DNA from: Gemmatimonadota bacterium
GTDB taxonomy: Bacteria > Gemmatimonadota > Gemmatimonadetes > Gemmatimonadales > GWC2-71-9
Direction of reading: 5' to 3'
Length of the DNA stretch: 63,831 bases
Assembly: GCA_020350425.1 (NCBI GenBank)
Contig: CP070716.1
Span: 1,966,837 to 2,030,667 of the forward strand
Part shown: one piece after another, positions 52,693 through 61,131 of the stretch
How positions within the stretch are numbered: position 1 is the stretch's first letter
Layout: each line of letters starts with the position of its first letter
Position numbers and translations under genes: made by a program
The notes under the pieces: model-generated
Databases searched by the model: none
Told to the model about the DNA's origin: nothing
The model's input: only the letters and a program-made list of their open reading frames with translations

Positions 52693-55600
52693 TGCGGCGC
52701 GGTGTGTTTCCCTGGATGCTCGTGGTGCTGTGCTGGCTCGGGGGGACGGTGCTGGGCGTGGCAGGAGCTGCACTGCGCACCGACGAGGGACGCCGCATCG
52801 TGGTGGACTGGGCGCTCGGCGTGGCAAATGACGCGCTCGGCGGCACGGTGTCCGTGGGTCAGGTCGGCGGCTCGTTCCTGCGCGGGCTCGAAGTCAGCGA
52901 CGTGGTCATTCGCGACACGGCCGGGGTGAGTCTGCTCGCCGTCGATCGCGTGGGGTTGCGCTATGGCCTGATCGATCTGCTGCGCGGCCGGATCGTGCTG
53001 GGTCGCCTCAGCGTCACCGGACCCCGCATCAACCTGGTGCAATGGGCGCCGGGCACGCCGCTCAACCTGGACGAGGTTCTGCCCAAGGGCGGCGGCGGCG
53101 GCGGCGGCCCGCCGGCGCTCATCGCGTTCAACGACGTGCTCATCGTGGACGGCACGGTGACGGTGCGGACCCCGGCGGGGCCGGGCGACACGCTCGTCGA
53201 GCGGCAGACCGGACCGATGGGCCCGCTCAGGGTGCGACGCTTCACCTCGCTCAACGCGCGACTGGGGTACCTGCGGGTCTCCTCTCCCCTCCCCGGGGAG
53301 CGCGGGATCCTCGCGGAGGTGGAGCGGCTGCGAGTCGAGGGGTCCGATCCGGAGATCGCCGTGACACAGATGCGGGGGTGGGTGACCCTCGTCGGCGACA
53401 CGCTCCTGCTCGACCGCCTGCGCGTCAGGCTCCCGGAGAGCCGGGCGACCGTCGGCGGCACCCTGTCCTGGCCCGACGGGCCGATCGTGTACGACCTCGA
53501 GGTGGATGCGGACCACGCGGTCACCGACGAGGTGGGCGGGCTCATCTCGGCCATCCCCGCCGGGCTCGTCGGCACGGGCCGGTTCACGGTGCGCTCCCCA
53601 AGCGTCGACGAGCTGCACTTCGTGGGTACGGGGCTCGACTTGAGGGGAAGCGGCGGCGGTGGGCGGGCGCGCGGCCGGCTCGGGATGGTGTTCGGCCCGG
53701 GCGACACCTGGGGCTTCGACGGCACCGACCTCGACCTGGACAACTTCGACCTGGAGTACGTGCGCGGATTCCTGGACACGCTGCCCATGGCCGGTCGCGT
53801 GACGGGAGACGTGGCGATGGACGGCCCGCGCGAGGGGATGCACCTCGAGCTGGACGTGGCGTTCCGCGATTCGCTGGTGGAGGGGTGGCCCGAGTCGATG
53901 ATCCACGGCCGGGGTCTGGTGGCCGTGGGCGTGCCGGGCGAGTTCATCTTCCAGCGGTTCGGCGTTGCCGGCGCAAACATCGAGCTGTCGACCGTGCGGC
54001 GGCTCGTGCCGGCGATCGCGCTGCTCGGGCGACTGCGCGGCAGCGGCACGCTCAGCGGCCCATGGCGCAACGCGACGTTCGAGGGCGAGCTGCGCTACGC
54101 GGATGCGCCGCTGCCGGAGACGGTGGCGCGCGGTGCGGTGCACCTCGACTCGCGTGGCGACACCCTGGGCGTGTGGAGCGATGTGGTGCTCGATTCGCTG
54201 CACCTTGCCAGCTTCCACTCGAGCTATCCGGGTTTCGACGTGGTGGGTGCCTGGGGGGGAACGCTGCATCTCGCGGGCACACTCGATTCCCTCGGCATCC
54301 GAGCAGACCTGTCTGGTCCGGGAGGCGCGGTCGGTCTTGAGGGCGCGCTGCTCTTCCTCCCCGAGCGACGGGGCGCGCACGCACTGTTCGTGGAGCTTCA
54401 GGGCGTGGACCTCCAGGCCGCCAACGGGGACCTTCCCGCGACGGGCCTCTTTGGGCGGTTGGAAGGGAATGGCGAGGAGCGGCTCGGCGATGACGGATTC
54501 GGGTTGCGCGCGCGGGTGGCGCTCGACAGCTCCGTCGTACAGGGAGTGAGCATCGATGGCCTGCAGGCGGCGATCGCCGTGGCCGACTCGGTCGCGCGCG
54601 TGGATACGCTGCGGGTGTGGGCTCGCAACCTGGAGGTGGAGGCGGAAGGGAGCTTCGGACTGGCGGAGACCTGGGAGGGCTCGCTCCGGTTCGTCGCCTC
54701 GGCCGACTCGATCGGGGTGCTGGAGCCGGCCGTCGAGTCGTGGCTCGGGCCCCTGGTGACCGCCGACTCGTCGCTGCTCCCCGGCGGGGCGGCCCGGGTA
54801 GTGGGTCAGCTCAGCGGCAACCTCGAATCGTACCGGCTCGTCGGGAATGTCGAGACCGGTGACTTGCGCCGCGGGCCCTTCTATGTCTCGCGCCTCTCGG
54901 GGCGGGGGAGCTGGGCGTCGGCATCCCGGATCCTCGTATTCGACGGGAAGGCCGACTCGCTCGAGTTCGGACGCTTCGCATTCTTCGATGCGGAGGCGCG
55001 GCTCAATGGACGCCCCGACTCGCTCCACTGGCAGGGTCGTGGGGCGTTCGGCCTGGACGGCGCGTGGTTGGGCGGGGGACGGCTCTCGGTAGACTCCTCG
55101 TCCTACACGGTCGCCGTCGACTCGTTGGGGATACTGCTGCTCAGCGGCTCGTGGTTCGTGGATACCGCGGCGGTGGTCGTGGTCGACAGCGGCAGCATCG
55201 ACTTTGTCGACGTCACCTTTCGACACGCCCGTGCGGCGGGAGAGGTGGCACTGGATGGTCGCCTGGCGCTGACGGGGGCGGGCGCGCTGACGGGATCCCT
55301 CGTAGCGCTCCCCCTCGCGGATCTCTGGTTGCTCGGCCAGCAGAGCGACTACGAACGCGTCGGTGGCGAACTGAACGGGACGTTCGTGCTGGGGGGCTCG
55401 GCGGAAGCACCCATCTTCGATGCCTCCGCCAGCCTGCGCAACGCGGTGTTCGGGGATTTCCGCGCTCCCTTCACGAGCGGCATCGTGCGGTACCGCGATC
55501 GCCGCCTCTCGGGGGAGCTCGAGCTCACCCGCCTGGCCTCCCTGGTGCTGCGCCTCGAGCTGTCGCTGCCGCTCGACCTCGCCTTCACCGATGTCGAGCG

Positions 55601-57059
55601 CCGCCGTGTTCCGGGCCCCATCACCATCCGGGCCCTGGCCGACAGCGTGGATCTCACGCTGCTGGAGCGTACCACCCCGGTCGCCCGCCAGCTCGCCGGC
55701 ACGCTCGATGCCGAGTTCGGGATCACCGGAACCTGGGAGGAGCCCGAGCTCACCGGCCGGGTCAGCGTGCACGGCGGAGCGGCTACCTTCCCCGCACTTG
55801 GTGTGCGGCACGAGGCGCTCACTGGCACCCTCACACTGTCGGGCGACACGATCACGATCCGGGAGCTCTCCCTGCGTAGCGGGCGCGGAGTGGCGGTCGC
55901 GCGCGGCTTTGTGCAGCTGGAGGAGCTGAGCCGCCCCATTCTGCACGTGGACATCAGCTCCAGCGAGTTCGAGGCCATCAACGCGCGGGATTTTCTCAGT
56001 CTCGCGGTGTCCTCGGAGCTTCGGCTTCGAGGGCCGTTCTACAATGCCACGCTCACGGGGCGGAGCACTGCCGCGCGCGGCGTGCTGTACTTCGAGGACC
56101 TGGTGCGCAAGGACGTCGTGAATCTGGAGGCCTACGCGCGCAGCGGAGAGTTCGGCAGCGCCTTCGCCGACACGCTGCTCACGCTCATCGAACGGCAAGG
56201 ATTGGGCGCGGAGTTCGAGAGCCGGTTCCTCGATAGCCTGCGCGTGGACAGTCTGCTGGTGGTCATGGGCTCCGACTTCCGGCTCAGGTCGAGCGAGGCC
56301 AACATCCCGCTCGAGGGCTCGGTCATCGTGAACAAGCTGCGTGATCGCTACCGGCTCGACGGCACGCTGGGCGCGTCGCGCGGGACGTACCGGCTCCAAT
56401 TGCCGCTCGGCAGCGTTCGCGAGTTCAACGTGACGCGGGGCGAGGTGCGCTACCTGGGGACTCCCGACCTCGACGCCGACCTCGACGTTCAGGCCGAGCA
56501 CACGGTGCGCACCACCCAGGGCGACGACGTCAAGGTGTTCGTGCGCATCACCGGCACGCTGTACCAGCCGCAGCTCACGCTCACGAGCGACATTCAGCCG
56601 GCCGTGTCGGAGACCGAGTTGATTTCCTACCTCCTGTTCGGCGCGCCGAGCTTCCAGGTGGCGACCCAGGAGCGGGGATTCGGCTGGCGGCTCGGCTCGC
56701 AGACCCTGTTCGGCGTGGTGTCGAGCCAGCTCGAGTACTCGCTCATCACCGATCTGGGGGCGCCGCTCGACTACTTTCAGATCCGACCGGAGACCGGGCG
56801 GGAGGGCCTGGCGGGCGCTGAGCTCTCCGCCGGGAAGCAGTTCGATCTGCTCGGTACCACGGCGTTTCTCACCGCGAGCCCGCGCATCTGCCCGCGGCAA
56901 CAGACGTTCGATTTGGGCGCGAGCCTCGAGTTCCGCCTGACGCGGCGCTGGCTGGTGGCGGGCAGCGTCGACCCGCTGCGTAGCTGCGAGGCGTTGACGA
57001 CTCAGCTGCCAACACGATATCAGTTCGGTCTGGACCTGTTCTGGGAAACGAGATACTAG
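52692..57059 (+). CDS. tamB: TamB-family (AsmA-like, DUF490) envelope protein
   Basis: The 1455-residue protein has an N-terminal membrane anchor (VFPWMLVVLCWLGGTVLGVA), a very long repetitive beta region and the C-terminal TamB domain: SDIQPAVSETELISYLLFGA and a final LDLFWETRY. TamB-type proteins are hydrophobic-groove bridges that carry phospholipids or outer-membrane proteins between membranes. A Gly-rich linker (poly-Gly, then PP) lies at about residues 133-141. The start overlaps the barrel gene, so the two are translated together. Confidence 0.9.
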   Translation: MRRGVFPWMLVVLCWLGGTVLGVAGAALRTDEGRRIVVDWALGVANDALGGTVSVGQVGGSFLRGLEVSDVVIRDTAGVSLLAVDRVGLRYGLIDLLRGRIVLGRLSVTGPRINLVQWAPGTPLNLDEVLPKGGGGGGGPPALIAFNDVLIVDGTVTVRTPAGPGDTLVERQTGPMGPLRVRRFTSLNARLGYLRVSSPLPGERGILAEVERLRVEGSDPEIAVTQMRGWVTLVGDTLLLDRLRVRLPESRATVGGTLSWPDGPIVYDLEVDADHAVTDEVGGLISAIPAGLVGTGRFTVRSPSVDELHFVGTGLDLRGSGGGGRARGRLGMVFGPGDTWGFDGTDLDLDNFDLEYVRGFLDTLPMAGRVTGDVAMDGPREGMHLELDVAFRDSLVEGWPESMIHGRGLVAVGVPGEFIFQRFGVAGANIELSTVRRLVPAIALLGRLRGSGTLSGPWRNATFEGELRYADAPLPETVARGAVHLDSRGDTLGVWSDVVLDSLHLASFHSSYPGFDVVGAWGGTLHLAGTLDSLGIRADLSGPGGAVGLEGALLFLPERRGAHALFVELQGVDLQAANGDLPATGLFGRLEGNGEERLGDDGFGLRARVALDSSVVQGVSIDGLQAAIAVADSVARVDTLRVWARNLEVEAEGSFGLAETWEGSLRFVASADSIGVLEPAVESWLGPLVTADSSLLPGGAARVVGQLSGNLESYRLVGNVETGDLRRGPFYVSRLSGRGSWASASRILVFDGKADSLEFGRFAFFDAEARLNGRPDSLHWQGRGAFGLDGAWLGGGRLSVDSSSYTVAVDSLGILLLSGSWFVDTAAVVVVDSGSIDFVDVTFRHARAAGEVALDGRLALTGAGALTGSLVALPLADLWLLGQQSDYERVGGELNGTFVLGGSAEAPIFDASASLRNAVFGDFRAPFTSGIVRYRDRRLSGELELTRLASLVLRLELSLPLDLAFTDVERRRVPGPITIRALADSVDLTLLERTTPVARQLAGTLDAEFGITGTWEEPELTGRVSVHGGAATFPALGVRHEALTGTLTLSGDTITIRELSLRSGRGVAVARGFVQLEELSRPILHVDISSSEFEAINARDFLSLAVSSELRLRGPFYNATLTGRSTAARGVLYFEDLVRKDVVNLEAYARSGEFGSAFADTLLTLIERQGLGAEFESRFLDSLRVDSLLVVMGSDFRLRSSEANIPLEGSVIVNKLRDRYRLDGTLGASRGTYRLQLPLGSVREFNVTRGEVRYLGTPDLDADLDVQAEHTVRTTQGDDVKVFVRITGTLYQPQLTLTSDIQPAVSETELISYLLFGAPSFQVATQERGFGWRLGSQTLFGVVSSQLEYSLITDLGAPLDYFQIRPETGREGLAGAELSAGKQFDLLGTTAFLTASPRICPRQQTFDLGASLEFRLTRRWLVAGSVDPLRSCEALTTQLPTRYQFGLDLFWETRY

Positions 57060-57955
57060 TGCCGCACGTTCGGCTGATTTTCAATCCGATTGCGTCCCGC
57101 ACCGACACCCGCGTCGTGGGGCGGGTCGTGGACGAGTTCCTGCGTGAGGGCTGGGACGTGGACATCACGGGGACCACGCGGGACGGCCACGCGAGCGAGC
57201 TGGCGCGTCAGGGGGTGGTGGAGGGCGCCGACCTGATTGCGGTGTACGGGGGCGACGGCACCACGACGCAGGCCATGGAGGGCGTCGTGGGATCCAGCAC
57301 CCCGGTGGCGCTCATCCCGGGCGGCACCGGGAATCTGCTGGCGGGCAACCTGCGCATCCCGCGCAATCCCCGGGCGGCGGCGCGTGCGGCGATTCGGGGG
57401 GTGCCGCGGTTCATCGATCTCGGCCGCATGAAGTGCAACGGGGGCGAGCGCTACTTTGCGGTGGGGGCCGGCACCGGCATCGACGCGGATATCATGGCCA
57501 AGACGACCACTCGGGCGAAGCGCAAGTGGGGCATGGGGGCGTACGTGGCGCGGGGGCTCGAGCTGCTGGGGGCGCCGAACGCGGTACCGCACCGCATCAC
57601 CATCGACGGCGAGACCTTCGAGACGGACGCGCTGATGGTCCTGGCGGCGAACTGTGGGGAGATCATCCCACCGATCGTGCGTCTCAAGTGGGGCATCTCG
57701 TTCGACGACGGCCTGTTCGACGTGCTGGTGATCAACGCGGGGACCTTCGTCGAGACCATGGACGCCGCGTGGCGCATGATCACGGGGCTCGGCCATGGTG
57801 GCAAGCGGGTGGCGTTCTTCAGCGGCAAGAGCGTCGCCGTCGAGACGGAGACGCCGCGCCCCGTGCAGCTCGACGGGGAGCTGTGCGGCGAGACGCCGTT
57901 CTCGGCGGAGATCGTGCCCGGCGCCATCAAGATTGTGGTACCCAAAGGTCGGTAG
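57059..57955 (+). CDS. Diacylglycerol kinase-like / YegS-BmrU family lipid kinase
   Basis: The 298-residue protein has the DAGK catalytic signature VYGGDGTTTQAMEG and LIPGGTGNLLAGNL, then a YegS-like C-terminal domain (VLAANCGEIIPP, GELCGETPF). It would phosphorylate a lipid or sphingoid substrate with ATP. Start is GTG at 57059 overlapping the tamB stop (TAGTG), placing a lipid kinase in the tam operon, which fits envelope-lipid work. Confidence 0.88.
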   Translation: MPHVRLIFNPIASRTDTRVVGRVVDEFLREGWDVDITGTTRDGHASELARQGVVEGADLIAVYGGDGTTTQAMEGVVGSSTPVALIPGGTGNLLAGNLRIPRNPRAAARAAIRGVPRFIDLGRMKCNGGERYFAVGAGTGIDADIMAKTTTRAKRKWGMGAYVARGLELLGAPNAVPHRITIDGETFETDALMVLAANCGEIIPPIVRLKWGISFDDGLFDVLVINAGTFVETMDAAWRMITGLGHGGKRVAFFSGKSVAVETETPRPVQLDGELCGETPFSAEIVPGAIKIVVPKGR

Positions 57956-57967
57956 GAGGAGGCTTGC

Positions 57968-58156
57968 ATGGCTGAACAGCCACTCAAGGAACGCGACGCC
58001 ATGATCTGTCGCGCCTGCGGCAACGAGGAGCGGGCGTCGGAGGGGTATCCCTGCGACGGGTGTGGCACGTTCATCTGCCTGGTGTGCTCCATGCGCGGCG
58101 TGACGCGGTGCAAGGAGTGTCAGGCCAAGGTCGGGGACACGTCAGAGAGCGCCTAG
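57968..58156 (+). CDS. Small zinc-ribbon protein (62 aa)
   Basis: The 62-residue protein has four CxxC pairs: MICRACGNEE, YPCDGCGT, ICLVCSM and RCKECQAK, enough for two zinc sites. A strong GGAGGAGG ribosome site precedes the ATG. No further domain is present, so it may be a small DNA, RNA or protein adaptor. It lies between the lipid kinase and the P1 peptidase, in the same direction. Confidence 0.75.
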   Translation: MAEQPLKERDAMICRACGNEERASEGYPCDGCGTFICLVCSMRGVTRCKECQAKVGDTSESA

Positions 58157-58183
58157 CGCGGCTCACCACCGCCATCATTCCAC

Positions 58184-59149
58184 GTGGCTGATCCCACTCC
58201 GGCACTGACGGACGTCGAGGGCCTGCTGGTCGGACATGTCACCGACCGGGAGGCCGCCACCGGGTGCACCGTGGTGCTCGGCCCCCCCGAAGGCATGGCC
58301 GCCGGCGTGGCGGTGCGCGGTCGCGCCACCGGCACGCGCGAGTTCGACGCGCTGTCGCCGCGCCACCTGGTCCCGGGGATCCACGCGATCCTGTTGACCG
58401 GCGGCTCGGCGTTCGGCCTCGGCGCCGCGGACGGGGTGATGCGCTGGCTGGCCGAGCGGGGACGCGGGTTCGATGTCGGCGTAGGAGTCGTGCCGATCGT
58501 TCCGGCGGCGGTCGTGTTCGATCTCGCCCTCCTGGGCCGGTCCGACCGATGGCCGGGGCCCGCCGAGGGGTATCGGGCGTGCGAGGCGGCGGGCGGCACG
58601 GTCGAAGAGGGCTCGGTGGGGGTGGGAACGGGCGCCACGGTGGGCAAGGTGACGGGCCCCGCGGGCGCGATGAAGAGCGGGGTGGGGAGCTGGGCGGAGC
58701 AACGGGATGGGGTCGTCGTCGGCGCGCTCGCGGTGGTGAATGCATACGGCGACGTGCGGGACGGGGAGGGACAGATCCTTGCGGGTGCGCGGCGCGGCGG
58801 AGAGTTCGTGGATGCGCGGCGCTACCTGGCGGAAGGCGGCGCGCCGGGCGGCTCCTTCGCTCGAGCCGGCGCGAATACCACCCTCGTGGTCGTCGGCACC
58901 AACGCACGTCTGAGCCGGGGCGAGCTGGCCGAGACCGCGGCGATGAGCGTCGATGCGATGGCGCAGCGGATCACGCCGCTGGGCACGCAGTTCGACGGCG
59001 ACATCGTGTTTGCGGTTTCTACGGAGAAGCGCACGGGCGTGTCCCCCATCGCGGTGGAGATGCTGGCGCAGGAGGCGGTCGCCATGGCGATCGAGCGCGC
59101 GGTGAGAACCGCGGTGGGAACGGACGCCGTGCCCGGGCTGGCAGGCTGA
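58184..59149 (+). CDS. P1/S58-family (DmpA-type) aminopeptidase
   Basis: The 321-residue protein has the self-cleaving N-terminal nucleophile fold: DVEGLLVGHVTDREAATGCT, LTGGSAFGLGAADGVMRWL and ARAGANTTLVVVGTNARL. The Asn-Thr junction there is the expected autocleavage site exposing Thr. DmpA-like enzymes remove D- or beta-amino acids from peptides; the substrate is unknown here. Start is GTG at 58184. No signal peptide. Confidence 0.88.
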   Translation: MADPTPALTDVEGLLVGHVTDREAATGCTVVLGPPEGMAAGVAVRGRATGTREFDALSPRHLVPGIHAILLTGGSAFGLGAADGVMRWLAERGRGFDVGVGVVPIVPAAVVFDLALLGRSDRWPGPAEGYRACEAAGGTVEEGSVGVGTGATVGKVTGPAGAMKSGVGSWAEQRDGVVVGALAVVNAYGDVRDGEGQILAGARRGGEFVDARRYLAEGGAPGGSFARAGANTTLVVVGTNARLSRGELAETAAMSVDAMAQRITPLGTQFDGDIVFAVSTEKRTGVSPIAVEMLAQEAVAMAIERAVRTAVGTDAVPGLAG

Positions 59150-59883
59150 TGGAGGACCGTAACCGGCATGAGCCCATGACCAACGGCATCGAGAAGCTCA
59201 TCCTGTTCGACATCGACGGCACGCTGGTGTGGACCGCCGGCGCGGGACGCTCGGCGATCAGTCAGGCCCTGCTCGACGAGATGGGCGCCACCGGCCCCAT
59301 CGAGGGGTTCCGCTTCGAGGGCAAGACCGATCCGCAGATCGTGATGGAGCTGATGCGGGCGGCTGAGCACCCCCACGCCGAGAGCCGGCAGCACGTCGAC
59401 GCCGTGTGCGCTCGCTACCTGGAGCTGTTGGTGTCCGCGCTCGAGGAGCGGCGGCAGCAGATCCGGCTCTACCCGGGCGTGGCGTCGCTGCTGGAGGAGT
59501 TGCACGCGCGGGACGACGCGCTGGTCGGATTGCTCACCGGCAACCTGGAGCGGGGCGCGCAACTCAAGCTCGGAGCGGCGGGGATCGACGTCTCCCGGTT
59601 TGGGCCCGGCGCCTACGGCTCCGACGCCGTGGCGCGCTCCGATCTCCCCGCCATCGCCGCGCGCCGCGCCGCCCCGCTGATGGGGCGCGTGCCGCACGGT
59701 GAGGAGATCGTGATCCTCGGCGACACCCCAGCCGACATGACCTGCGGCAACGGGGTGGGTGCGCGGGCCATCGGCGTCGCCACGGGATGGCACTCGCGCG
59801 AGGAGCTCGAGGCGCACGGGGCGTACCAGGTGTTCGAGGACTTCTCCGATCCGGCGCCGGTCATCGAGGCGATCTACGCATGA
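59149..59883 (+). CDS. HAD-superfamily phosphatase (phosphoglycolate-phosphatase-like)
   Basis: The 244-residue enzyme has HAD motifs: LILFDIDGTLVWTAGAG (nucleophile Asp), the LLTGN Thr motif, and ILGDTPADMTCGNGVGARAI (acid pair), with a helical cap after motif I. It resembles the Gph group, so phosphoglycolate is a candidate substrate, and glycolate oxidase genes lie elsewhere in the window, but this is only suggestive. The ATG overlaps the peptidase stop (TGATG); an ATG 27 nt further in is possible. Confidence 0.85.
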   Translation: MEDRNRHEPMTNGIEKLILFDIDGTLVWTAGAGRSAISQALLDEMGATGPIEGFRFEGKTDPQIVMELMRAAEHPHAESRQHVDAVCARYLELLVSALEERRQQIRLYPGVASLLEELHARDDALVGLLTGNLERGAQLKLGAAGIDVSRFGPGAYGSDAVARSDLPAIAARRAAPLMGRVPHGEEIVILGDTPADMTCGNGVGARAIGVATGWHSREELEAHGAYQVFEDFSDPAPVIEAIYA

Positions 59884-60623
59884 CGAGCTCGCAGCTGCTG
59901 CTTCCCCTCAGGATCCCCGAGGTCGGTCCGTCACTGGGGAAGATCGTGACGGGCACGGGCCGCGACCCGGGCGGACTCGAGCTGGACATGATCCGCCATC
60001 GGCTCACCACGCGCGTGTTCGAGGCTGCCGGGGAGGCCCGACGCCTCGCCTCGCGGGATGAGCGGCGGGCCGCGGTGGCAACGGTGGGCCGCACGATGTG
60101 GCTCGAGGCGTGGGACGAGGCGGTGGCCGGGGTCGCGGATCTGATGCTCATGCGCATCGCCGCTCGGCTCGACGCCGAGGCCAGAGCCGTGCGCATGCCG
60201 CGGCGGCGACGCCAGCGGCTGCAGCTCGGCGCGGCCGAGCAGGGGGCGCTGGCTGCTCGGCTGGGGTCGGCCGGTGCGGGGCTGGTGCCGGCACTCGATC
60301 TGCTGGAGGAGCGGGTCGCGCCCGCACTCGGGGCGACGGCGCTCGAGCGCGAGGCCATGGAGGCGTGGCGGGATGCGCTGATGACCGCGGCGCGCAGGCT
60401 CGAGGAAGCGTGGCTCGAGCTGGAGGTCGCGATCGAGGCGGAGTGGAGCCACTGGAACCGGGTGGCCGACGAGGTGGCCCGGTGGCGCAAGCCGCTCTGG
60501 CCGGTGTTGATCGCCGCCGCCGTCGCCATCGCGGGCGCGGCATGGCTCGGGCTCGTGATGGGCGGGTACATCGCCGCTCCACCCTGGCTGCAGGACGCGT
60601 GGCGCTGGGTGTTCCGGCGATGA
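59880..60623 (+). CDS. Unknown protein with helical domain and one C-terminal membrane segment
   Basis: The 247-residue product is unrecognised. It starts TSSQLLLPLRIPEVGPSLGK, is mostly alpha-helical and rich in Ala, Arg and Glu, has a basic patch (MPRRRRQRLQ) near residue 105, and ends with one membrane segment (PVLIAAAVAIAGAAWLGLVM) followed by a Trp-rich tail. A tail-anchored inner-membrane protein with its body in the cytoplasm is likely. It overlaps both neighbours by 4 nt, so it is made along with the HAD phosphatase and AcpS. Confidence 0.7.
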   Translation: MTSSQLLLPLRIPEVGPSLGKIVTGTGRDPGGLELDMIRHRLTTRVFEAAGEARRLASRDERRAAVATVGRTMWLEAWDEAVAGVADLMLMRIAARLDAEARAVRMPRRRRQRLQLGAAEQGALAARLGSAGAGLVPALDLLEERVAPALGATALEREAMEAWRDALMTAARRLEEAWLELEVAIEAEWSHWNRVADEVARWRKPLWPVLIAAAVAIAGAAWLGLVMGGYIAAPPWLQDAWRWVFRR

Positions 60624-61003
60624 ATCCGGTGGGCGTCGGCATCGACTTGGTGGACGTGGCGCGCGTGGAGCGCATGCTGGAGGACAAGGGCGAGCGCGCG
60701 ATGCGGCGACTGCTTACCGAGGGCGAGCGTGCCTACTGCCAGCGACAGGCCGCGCCGGCCCGCCACGTGGCGGCCCGGCTCGCCGCGAAGGAGGCGACGT
60801 ACAAGGCGCTCAACCAGGACGGCGACACGGGGTACGTCGGGTGGCACGAGGTGGAGGTGGGGCGGGCGGAGGATGGGCGGCCGTCGCTGACACTGCACGG
60901 CAAGGCTCGGGTGGCGGCGGAGCGGCTCGGGGTCACGTCCAGCCTGGTGTCGCTGACGCACACCGATACCCAGGCGGCCGCCGTGGTGCTGCTGTTGGCG
61001 TAG
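60620..61003 (+). CDS. acpS: Holo-[acyl-carrier-protein] synthase
   Basis: The 127-residue protein is a normal AcpS: GVGIDLVDVARVERML (Mg-binding Asp), HVAARLAAKEATYKAL (Glu and Lys at the active site) and SLTHTDTQAAAVV. It moves 4'-phosphopantetheine from CoA onto acyl carrier protein and so is needed for fatty acid synthesis. It is the last gene of the tam operon, with an ATGA overlap. Confidence 0.95.
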   Translation: MNPVGVGIDLVDVARVERMLEDKGERAMRRLLTEGERAYCQRQAAPARHVAARLAAKEATYKALNQDGDTGYVGWHEVEVGRAEDGRPSLTLHGKARVAAERLGVTSSLVSLTHTDTQAAAVVLLLA

Positions 61004-61004
61004 G

Positions 61005-61021
61005 CCCGGGGCTCGCCCGGG
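61005..61021 (+). terminator. Candidate terminator after acpS
   Basis: CCCGGG-GCTCG-CCCGGG makes a 6-bp stem just after the acpS stop, followed by GTTCTCCCTTC. Weakly T-rich, so moderate support at best. Confidence 0.35.
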
Positions 61022-61072
61022 GTTCTCCCTTCGCGAAGTGACGGCGCGGCCTGGAACCCCGGCACCGCCCTT

Positions 61073-61101
61073 TTGCAATCCCGATAAACTCTGTCTAGAT
61101 T
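61073..61101 (+). promoter_or_regulatory. Promoter of the FTR1 gene
   Basis: TTGCAA (61073-61078) and TAGATT (61096-61101) are 17 nt apart. The start codon lies 31 nt after the -10 element, with AGGACC as a plausible ribosome site. The region is AT-rich compared with its surroundings. Confidence 0.6.
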
Positions 61102-61131
61102 CCGCGACCTTCGAACCAGGACCGTCACGGC

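Noticed and set aside
52194..56900. 1568-codon open frame antisense to tamB
   Set aside because: It mirrors the strong third-position GC bias of the tamB/barrel genes; its translation is rich in Arg, Glu and His without any family pattern, while the sense strand is clearly TamB.
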